Assembly (NCBI GenBank): GCA_964518575.1
Contig: CAZFGW010000017.1
Location: 1-45,211, forward strand
From: MGBC163016 sp964518575
GTDB lineage: Bacteria > Actinomycetota > Coriobacteriia > Coriobacteriales > Eggerthellaceae
Direction: 5' to 3'
DNA length: 45,211 nt
The notes under the pieces are model-generated. The model ran no database searches and was not told the DNA's origin. It worked only from the letters and a program-made list of their open reading frames with translations. How positions within the stretch are numbered: the first letter of the stretch is position 1; each line of letters begins with the position of its first letter. Positions 33,490 to 39,926 of this stretch are shown here, one piece after another. Position numbers and translations under genes: made by a program.

Positions 33490-34145
33490 TCAATATTCTT
33501 CTCACGGGCGTCGGTGGGCAAGGTACCGTTCTTGCTGCGAAGGTTCTTGCGGTGGCGGCCGCTTCGAAGGGCTGGCAGGTGCGCAGCGCGGAAACGATCG
33601 GCATGGCTCAGCGCGGCGGCAGCGTCGTGTCCCATGTGCGTATCGGCAATAATGGCGAAGAGGTGCACGCACCGCTGATCACCCACGGAACTGCCAATTT
33701 GGTCATTGCGTTCGAGCCGGGTGAGGCGGCGCGCGTGCTTCCCTACCTTTCGCGCCAAGGACTTTTGGTCACTGCAACAACACCGATCCAGCCGGTAACT
33801 TCATCGCTCGGTTCCGACGCGTACAACGCACACGACATCATCGAAGGCATCCACCTTTCGCTCTACAACTCTATGGCAAAAAGCATCACCCGCGGTCGCA
33901 CTGCGAAGCAAGCGAGTCTCATCCCCGTGAACGACGCGATGATCATTCGCCGTCTCGGGGGGAATCGCAAGGTTCTCAACACCATCATGCTTGCGGTGGC
34001 ACTTGCGCAGGAACGCATCCCCATCACGGTGGAGGATCTGCGGCATGCGATTGCGGAATGCGTAAAGGAAAAGTTCGTGCCCATGAATCTGCGGGCAATC
34101 GATGCGGCATTAGAAGGGACGAAATATCATGCACATGAAGCCTGA
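33486..34145 (+). CDS. iorB: indolepyruvate ferredoxin oxidoreductase beta subunit
   Basis: A 219-residue gamma-type subunit of the IOR complex. N-terminal NILLTGVGGQGTVLAAKVLA is the family nucleotide-like motif; IGMAQRGGSVVSHVRIG and the C-terminal VPMNLRAIDAALEG also match. It is translationally coupled to iorA through ATGA and overlaps paaK by 17 bases, giving a compact iorA-iorB-paaK operon. Confidence 0.96.
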   Translation: MINILLTGVGGQGTVLAAKVLAVAAASKGWQVRSAETIGMAQRGGSVVSHVRIGNNGEEVHAPLITHGTANLVIAFEPGEAARVLPYLSRQGLLVTATTPIQPVTSSLGSDAYNAHDIIEGIHLSLYNSMAKSITRGRTAKQASLIPVNDAMIIRRLGGNRKVLNTIMLAVALAQERIPITVEDLRHAIAECVKEKFVPMNLRAIDAALEGTKYHAHEA

Positions 34146-35370
34146 GCAACTCGAGCTCATCAGGGAACAGCTGCGTACGATCAAGGATCGTTCGAAGTTC
34201 TACGCGAAGAAATTCGAGGGGATCGACGTTGAGGATGTTGCTTCTCAGGAGGATTTCGAGAAGCTTCCGTTTTCAGAAAAGGACGACCTGCGCGCCGTGT
34301 ATCCGCTTGGTTTGCAGGCTGTTCCCGACGCCGAGATCGTGCGTATCCATTCCTCCTCGGGAACCACGGGTACGCCCGTCATCATCCCCTACACCCAGCA
34401 GGATGTGACCGACTGGGCAATCCAGTTCGCCCGTTGCTATGAGATTGCGGGCATCGGGGTGCTCGACCGCATCCAGATCACGCCGGGATACGGTCTCTGG
34501 ACCGCGGGCATCGGTTTTCAGGCGGGTGCCGAGCGTTTGGGCGCTATGGCCATCCCGATGGGACCGGGCAACACCGAGAAGCAGCTGCGCATGATGGAGG
34601 ACCTGCAGTCCACCGTGATCGGCGCCACGTCATCCTACGCGCTTTTGCTCGCCGAAGAGATCACGAAGCGGGGCATTCGCGACAAGCTTGCCCTGCGTAA
34701 AGGCGTTATCGGCAGCGAGCGTTGGGGCGAGAAGATGCGCGCCCGTATTTCGAATGAGCTCGGGATTGAGATCTACGACATCTATGGGCTCACCGAGATC
34801 TATGGACCGGGCATCGGCATTTCGTGCAGCGAGCACAACGGCATGCACATTTTCGAGGATTTCAATTACATCGAGATCATCGATCCCGAGACGGGTGAGA
34901 ATCTGCCCGATGGCGAAGAGGGCGAGCTCGTGATTACCACGCTGCGTAAGCAGGGCGCGCCGCTTATCCGGTATCGCACGCACGACCTGACCCGCATTCT
35001 GCCCGGCAGCTGCAAGTGCTCCTGCGGGGAGCGTCATCCGCGGATCGATATCCTCACCGGACGCACCGACGACATGTTCAAGGTGAAGGGGTGCAACATT
35101 TTCCCCGCGCAGGTGGAGGAAGTGATCGCCATTACCGACGGCACGTCGAGCGAATACCAGGTGATGATCGAGAATATCAGCGGTACCGACGTGATGACCA
35201 TTCTGTTTGAGACGCCGCTTGAGGGCGAGGAGCGCGAGGCAGCGGAGAAGCAGCTCGCCGCCATTTTCAAGGCGAAGATCGGGTGTACGCCCGAGCCGAA
35301 GGGCGTGCCGGTCGGGGAGCTTCCGCGTAGCGAGAAGAAGACGAAGCGCATTTTCGATTCGCGGTATTAA
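34129..35370 (+). CDS. phenylacetate-CoA ligase family protein
   Basis: A 413-residue AMP-forming ligase of the PaaK type. The ATP motif is SSSGTTGTP (75-83), followed by YDIYGLTEIYGPGIG, YRTHDLTRILPGSC and the C-terminal lysine-bearing region. A Cys-rich segment CKCSCGERHPR resembles the metal-binding loop of this family. With IOR it can run either way. In fermenters the IOR-produced aryl-acetyl-CoA can be used to make ATP through such a ligase, which is the likely role here. ATG 34129 has AGAAGGGA 9 bases upstream. Confidence 0.92.
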   Translation: MHMKPEQLELIREQLRTIKDRSKFYAKKFEGIDVEDVASQEDFEKLPFSEKDDLRAVYPLGLQAVPDAEIVRIHSSSGTTGTPVIIPYTQQDVTDWAIQFARCYEIAGIGVLDRIQITPGYGLWTAGIGFQAGAERLGAMAIPMGPGNTEKQLRMMEDLQSTVIGATSSYALLLAEEITKRGIRDKLALRKGVIGSERWGEKMRARISNELGIEIYDIYGLTEIYGPGIGISCSEHNGMHIFEDFNYIEIIDPETGENLPDGEEGELVITTLRKQGAPLIRYRTHDLTRILPGSCKCSCGERHPRIDILTGRTDDMFKVKGCNIFPAQVEEVIAITDGTSSEYQVMIENISGTDVMTILFETPLEGEEREAAEKQLAAIFKAKIGCTPEPKGVPVGELPRSEKKTKRIFDSRY

Positions 35371-35413
35371 GTTGTTGCGGCGAACCATTGAGCGATTCAG
35401 GATGATTGACCTC

Positions 35414-35605
35414 TTTAAATAGGGAAATCAATCAGGTGGACGTAGGGGCGAGATTCATCTCGCCCGCCCATGCAACAACCCCGGCAATGAAACATCGGGC
35501 GCAGGGATTGCACCAATGGTGATCCCCAAACCACAACAACCCCAACCCCGCATCATTGCGGACGAGATAAATCTCGTCCCAACGTCTATACCCAATCGTT
35601 TCTGA
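35414..35605 (+). repeat. R element copy 6
   Basis: A full copy: GGGAAATCAATCAGGTGGAC, left arm GGGGCGAGATTCATCTCGCCC (35445-35465), right arm GGACGAGATAAATCTCGTCC (35560-35579) and CAACGTCTATACCCAATCG. Arm spacing is about 113 bases, as in copies 1, 2 and 5. Confidence 0.9.
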
Positions 35606-35697
35606 ATTTGATTCGTTTTCGATTACGTTCGGTTCAGTCCCAACATCTATACCCAAATCGTATTCCGGATTGCATTGCCGTTGGTCACGTTCGGTTC
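35583..35697 (+). repeat. two tandem tail units after R copy 6
   Basis: GTCTATACCCAATCG at 35584 and CATCTATACCCAAATCG at 35646 begin two units of about 60 bases, each with a GATTcG/GATTGC stretch and GTCACGTTCGGTTC or GATTACGTTCGGTTC at the end. They are related to the units after R copy 2. Confidence 0.65.
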
Positions 35698-35749
35698 GCC
35701 GTGGCACCACGGGCGCGCTCGTCGACCGTGAAAAACTTTTTCCAACCAC

Positions 35750-35775
35750 CGATACTTTATTGTGATAAAGTATCG
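35750..35775 (+). promoter_or_regulatory. perfect 11-bp inverted repeat, candidate operator
   Basis: CGATACTTTAT-TGTG-ATAAAGTATCG. It lacks a T tract and lies three bases before an ATG at 35779, which suggests a protein-binding site over a promoter rather than a terminator. Confidence 0.55.
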
Positions 35776-35778
35776 CGC

Positions 35779-35946
35779 ATGCATCACATCAGGAAACATA
35801 TCCGTCCGACCGGTTCGCAGGAATGCGCCATCCGTGCCGCGCATTTCGCCGCGAAAAAAAGCGACAACAGCTGCGCGGTCATGAGCGCACATTTCGCTGA
35901 GAAATGTATCTGCGCGCTTTCCCCTCAATTGGTCTACCGATATTAA
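35779..35946 (+). CDS. possible small protein with internal repeat (candidate leader ORF)
   Basis: A 55-codon frame starting at ATG 35779, just after the inverted repeat, with no Shine-Dalgarno. It has two related 11-residue segments, CAIRAAHFAAK (16-26) and CAVMSAHFAEK (32-42), then CIC. The AHFA codons differ mainly at third positions (GCGCATTTCGCC and GCACATTTCGCT), which hints at coding. Its stop is three bases before the base of a large hairpin ahead of the symporter gene. It may be a leader peptide or an independent Cys/His-rich miniprotein. No family recognised. Confidence 0.4.
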   Translation: MHHIRKHIRPTGSQECAIRAAHFAAKKSDNSCAVMSAHFAEKCICALSPQLVYRY

Positions 35947-35948
35947 TG

Positions 35949-36009
35949 GCACATGGGTTTTTGCCCGCGGCCATTTTTTTATGGTCCCAGCGGGCGAAGG
36001 GTCATGTGC
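35949..36009 (+). promoter_or_regulatory. long leader hairpin before the symporter gene
   Basis: GCACATG (35949-35955) pairs with CATGTGC (36003-36009). Inside, GCCCGC (35963-35968) pairs with GCGGGC (35990-35995), and GCCAT pairs with ATGG(T) around a T-rich loop. It lies 55 bases before the symporter ATG and may control transcription or translation of it. Confidence 0.55.
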
Positions 36010-36063
36010 GCCTCCATTGGGATTGCTATTCGATGAGTGTAGAGATGTGTTAGGAGTTATGAA

Positions 36064-37701
36064 ATGATCGCAAAGATAATCCTTGTCCTCGTGTTCGTGG
36101 GCGTTGCGGTAGGGGTGGGCATTTACTGCCGGCGCACCACCACCACGGTCGACGGGTTCGTTCTCGGTGGGCGAAAGGTCGGTCCTTGGATGAGCGCGTT
36201 CGCGTACGGGACCAGTTACTTCTCGGCTGTGGTCTTCGTGGGATACGCGGGGCAATTCGGCTTCAAATACGGCATTGCCGCAACCTGGGCTGGCATCGGC
36301 AACGCCATTATCGGCAGTTTGCTCGCGTGGTGGGTGCTCGGTCCGCGTGCACGCGAGATGACGCATCGACTCGGCGCGCAGACAATGCCCGAATTCTTCG
36401 GCAAGCGCTTTAACTCGAAGGCACTCAGGATTGCCGCCGCGGCCATCATCTTCATCTTCCTCATCCCCTATACGGCAAGTGTTTACAACGGTCTTTCGCG
36501 CCTGTTCGGCATGGCATTCGACCTTCCCTATGACGTGTGCGTGATCGGTATGGCAATCATCACCTGCATCTATGTGGTGATCGGCGGCTACATGGCAACG
36601 GTAATGAACGACTTCATCCAAGGCATCGTGATGCTTTTGGGGATCACGGCGGTCATCGTTGCGGTCATTCTGAACAACGGCGGATTCTCCGAGGCGATGA
36701 TCTCGCTTTCGCAGGTGCAAGCGCCCGGTACAGAAATGCAAGGCGCGTTCACGAGCTTCTTCGGTCCGGACCTTTTCAACCTGCTCGGCGTCGTGATCCT
36801 GACCTCGCTGGGTACGTGGGGTCTTCCTCAAATGGTTCAGAAGTTCTACGCCATCAAAAGCGGTCCCGCGGTGAAACAGGGCGCGATCATCTCGACGATC
36901 TTCGCTTTCGTGGTCGCCGGCGGTTCCTACTTCCTCGGAGGCTTCGGGCGGCTCTACGAAGGGCAGATCGAGTACGCCGCGAATGGCACGCCCATTTACG
37001 ACTCGGTCATCCCTACTATGCTCTCGACGTTGCCGGATCTTCTGATCGGTCTTGTGATCGTGCTCGTCCTGTCCGCCAGTATGTCGACACTGTCTTCGCT
37101 CGTGCTGACGTCTTCCTCGACGCTCACGATCGACCTTATCAAAGGCAATTTCATCAAGGACATGGATGAGAAGAAGCAGCTTGTCAGCATGCGGTTTTTG
37201 CTCGTAGTGTTCATTGCCGTGTCTGCTGGGATAGCGCTTCTGCAATACCACTCGTCGATCGTGTTCATCGCGCAGCTCATGGGCTATTCATGGGGCGCGC
37301 TGGCGGGCGCGTTCTTGGGACCATTCCTCTGGGGTCTGTACAAGCGCAAGGTGTCGAAGGCGGCGGTGTGGTGCTCATTCGTGTTTGGCGTGGGTCTCAC
37401 AGCGGTGAACATGATCATGGGATTTGTGGGAACGCCGCTCATCGCGAGCCCCATCAACTGCGGCGCGTTTTGCATGTTGGCGTCACTCGTTATTGTGCCG
37501 GTGGTGAGTTTGTTCACGCCCGCGGACGATTTCGAGATCGATCCGCCGTCGCGTTTGTCCGCAGTGGATCGCGAATTCGAGGCGGAAGTGGCGCGTCAGG
37601 AGCGTGCAGGTGCGCCGGTGCCCGGAAGCGCAGAGGATGGTGAGCGCGAAGGGATTTCGCCCGCAGTGCAGGAAGCGATCGATACCGTTCGCAGTTCGTA
37701 G
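36064..37701 (+). CDS. sodium:solute symporter (SSS family)
   Basis: A 545-residue Na+-coupled transporter. About 13 membrane helices begin immediately; family features are DGFVLGGRKVGPWMSAFAYG then TSYFSAVVFVGYAG (helix 1-2 region), VIGGYMATVMNDFIQGIVML, the helix with LVLSASMSTLSSLVLTSSSTLTIDL, and PLIASPINCGAFCMLASLV. The substrate cannot be told (this family includes proline, pantothenate, acetate and sugar carriers). The last 55 residues are a hydrophilic, charged tail. AGGAG lies 7 bases before ATG 36064. Confidence 0.93.
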   Translation: MIAKIILVLVFVGVAVGVGIYCRRTTTTVDGFVLGGRKVGPWMSAFAYGTSYFSAVVFVGYAGQFGFKYGIAATWAGIGNAIIGSLLAWWVLGPRAREMTHRLGAQTMPEFFGKRFNSKALRIAAAAIIFIFLIPYTASVYNGLSRLFGMAFDLPYDVCVIGMAIITCIYVVIGGYMATVMNDFIQGIVMLLGITAVIVAVILNNGGFSEAMISLSQVQAPGTEMQGAFTSFFGPDLFNLLGVVILTSLGTWGLPQMVQKFYAIKSGPAVKQGAIISTIFAFVVAGGSYFLGGFGRLYEGQIEYAANGTPIYDSVIPTMLSTLPDLLIGLVIVLVLSASMSTLSSLVLTSSSTLTIDLIKGNFIKDMDEKKQLVSMRFLLVVFIAVSAGIALLQYHSSIVFIAQLMGYSWGALAGAFLGPFLWGLYKRKVSKAAVWCSFVFGVGLTAVNMIMGFVGTPLIASPINCGAFCMLASLVIVPVVSLFTPADDFEIDPPSRLSAVDREFEAEVARQERAGAPVPGSAEDGEREGISPAVQEAIDTVRSS

Positions 37702-37749
37702 ATAGATGGCGAATGGGGCGTGATTGGAAATGATCCCATAGGGTAAACG

Positions 37750-37803
37750 AATGGGTATAGATACTGGGGCGAGATGAATCTCGCCCCTACATCAACATGA
37801 TCA
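37750..37803 (-). repeat. R element copy 7 (solo, single arm)
   Basis: On the minus strand the text reads as a left-flank-like TTGATGTAGGGGCGAG, one complete palindromic arm, and then right-end sequence CAGTATCTATACCCAT. The 113-base interior and the second arm are absent, as if the two arms had recombined. Confidence 0.75.
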
Positions 37804-37988
37804 ATTATCTCGATCGAAAATCAAAACAAACCAGAATCTTCTCTCTTCCTGACAACATCCCAACCCGCGCATGCGCCGCTGCGGGCGCGGAACGGAATCA
37901 CCCGCTTTTGCTACAATGGCTCACAACTATTCCTCAACCGTCGTGCCGCTTTTCGGTGGCGCGGGAAACGTGGAAGAACAGGGACAAC
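37804..37988. other. intergenic region before the isomerase gene
   Basis: No gene seen. TACAAT (37912-37917) is a possible -10 box without a clear -35. The frame open from 37797 is not supported by a ribosome binding site. Confidence 0.35.
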
Positions 37989-39926
37989 ATGATATCTGGT
38001 GATATGGAAAAACTGTATCCTTCAGCCAAAACGCTGGTGAAGGAGAAAATCGCGAGCCGCATCTTCAAAAAGGATGCGACGCTGTACGAATTCACGCCGG
38101 AAAGCGCTGAGTGCGCCGAGAGCTTCATGGGATGGGCAGGGCTTGGCAGCACGCCGCAATGTGACATCCATGAACTGACCGATTTCGCCAACAAGGTGGT
38201 CGAGGACGGCATCGACATGGTCGTGCTGGTCGGACAGGGCGGCTCGACGCAAGCGCCGATGACCATCACGAAATACAACAAGCAGGATAAGAACCGCGTT
38301 TCGTTCAAAACGCTCGACTCCGATTCGCCGGTCCGCATGCGCGAGCTGTACGCGGTCTGCGATCCAAAGAAAACCCTCTTCATCATCTCGTCGAAGAGCG
38401 GCGGCACGATCGAGCCGCGGATGTTGCTCGCGGCTTTGCAAAACGAATACCGCGACCAGCTCGGCGACGAATTCGGCAAGCACTTCGTTGCCATCACCGA
38501 TCCCGGGACGCAGCTTGAGCAGACGGCGAAGGAAGAGGGATGGCGCCATGTCTTTTCCGGCGAGCCGTCCGTCGGCGGACGCTTCTCAGTGCTGAGCGTT
38601 TTCGGTCTCTTGCCAGCGGCGCTTGTCGGTATCGATCTGGAGCGCTTCTTGGAGCACGCGCGCGAGGCTGAGGCGCGCTGCAGCGAGGATGCCATCGATA
38701 ATCCCGCGATCAACTTGGCGGCATTCTTGTATGACAACTACCTGCAAGGACGCAACAAGTTCTCGTTCTTGACGCCGAAGCGCGGCCGCGTGCTGGGTCT
38801 GTGGATCGAGCAGCTCGTTGCGGAATCGCTCGGCAAGGAAGGCCAGGGAATCCTTCCGAACATCGAGGTGGATTCGCTCCTTTTGACAGAAGACCCGGGC
38901 GACCGTTCCGTGATCATGTATCAAACGCAGACGGACCTGTGGGACGAGCGCCGCAACTTCGAGATGTCGCTTGCCTACATTGATCCAAACATCCCGCGTC
39001 AGAACTACAAGATCGACAGCGTGTACGAGCTGGCCGAGCACTTCATCATGTGGGAATACGCGATTGCCATGTGCGGGTATTTGATGCAGGTCTGCCCCTT
39101 CGACCAGCCCGACGTCGCTTCCACGAAGGCGGCGGTTCTCGATATTTTGAGCGGCGGGATCCCCGAGCCCGATTATGTCGAAACCTTCACCGAAGAAGTT
39201 GATATGGGTGGTATCGAGGTTCGCCAAGCTGAAATGTTCCGCGATGCGGAGGACTTGCGTGAGACGCTGTTCAAACTCTTCTCGTCCATTGACGACGGCG
39301 ACTACTTCGCGCTCAATGCGTTCCTCCCGTTCACGGGCGAGGGCAGACGCGAGGCGCTCGAAGACATTCGCCATAGTGTTGCCGAGGAATTCGGCGTCGT
39401 GTCGTGCCTCGAGGTCGGTCCGCGTTATCTGCACTCCACCGGCCAGCTGCAAAAGGGCGGTCCCGATTGTGGGGTTTTCCTGATTCTGTCCGCCGATGAG
39501 CTCAAGGACATCGCGCTTCCCGAGGGGCTTGACGCGAAGTCGCTCGGGTCGCTGGCGAAGGCACAGGCGGTCGGTGACATGCTCACGCTGGCGAGCCGCG
39601 ATCGGCGTGTGGTGCATCTGCATCTTCCCGACAATTCCGGCGTTACGCTGCGTATGCTTGCGCATGTTATCCGCGAAGCGATTGAAGATGCGCTTTTGGA
39701 GCGCGATCTGTTCCTCGCGGAGCTGTTCGATGACACCCTCTCCGACGATGATCTTGACTTCGCGCTCAATGCGGCAGAAGATGCAGTCGTTGCAGCACAG
39801 ATCGCCATCGAGGCGGCAGCAGGCGAAGCGGCAGCAGGCGAAGCGGAATCTGCCCGTGCGGACGAGGCGACCGACACCACGTCCGATCAAGACGTGCAAC
39901 CATCGAGCGAAAGCGATGAGCGATGA
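37989..39926 (+). CDS. glucose-6-phosphate isomerase-like SIS-domain protein
   Basis: A 645-residue protein with two SIS domains of the phosphoglucose isomerase type: VVLVGQGGSTQAPMTI then, about 40 residues on, FIISSKSGGTIEPRMLL, and later VGGRFSVLSVFGLLPAALVG, LLLTEDPGDRS and GPRYLHSTGQLQKGGP. The last segment matches the C-terminal part of the isomerase half of transaldolase-isomerase fusions; no transaldolase half is present here. The tail (about 40 residues) is Ala/Glu/Asp-rich and encoded with a 15-base direct repeat. It probably interconverts glucose- and fructose-6-phosphate. ATG 37989 has AGGGACA upstream. It overlaps hypF by ATGA. Confidence 0.72.
   Translation: MISGDMEKLYPSAKTLVKEKIASRIFKKDATLYEFTPESAECAESFMGWAGLGSTPQCDIHELTDFANKVVEDGIDMVVLVGQGGSTQAPMTITKYNKQDKNRVSFKTLDSDSPVRMRELYAVCDPKKTLFIISSKSGGTIEPRMLLAALQNEYRDQLGDEFGKHFVAITDPGTQLEQTAKEEGWRHVFSGEPSVGGRFSVLSVFGLLPAALVGIDLERFLEHAREAEARCSEDAIDNPAINLAAFLYDNYLQGRNKFSFLTPKRGRVLGLWIEQLVAESLGKEGQGILPNIEVDSLLLTEDPGDRSVIMYQTQTDLWDERRNFEMSLAYIDPNIPRQNYKIDSVYELAEHFIMWEYAIAMCGYLMQVCPFDQPDVASTKAAVLDILSGGIPEPDYVETFTEEVDMGGIEVRQAEMFRDAEDLRETLFKLFSSIDDGDYFALNAFLPFTGEGRREALEDIRHSVAEEFGVVSCLEVGPRYLHSTGQLQKGGPDCGVFLILSADELKDIALPEGLDAKSLGSLAKAQAVGDMLTLASRDRRVVHLHLPDNSGVTLRMLAHVIREAIEDALLERDLFLAELFDDTLSDDDLDFALNAAEDAVVAAQIAIEAAAGEAAAGEAESARADEATDTTSDQDVQPSSESDER

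Noticed and set aside
35647..37251. 534-codon minus-strand frame across the symporter
   Set aside because: Antisense shadow rich in His, Asp and Arg, a typical artefact of high-GC coding sequence; it also runs through R-associated tail repeats.
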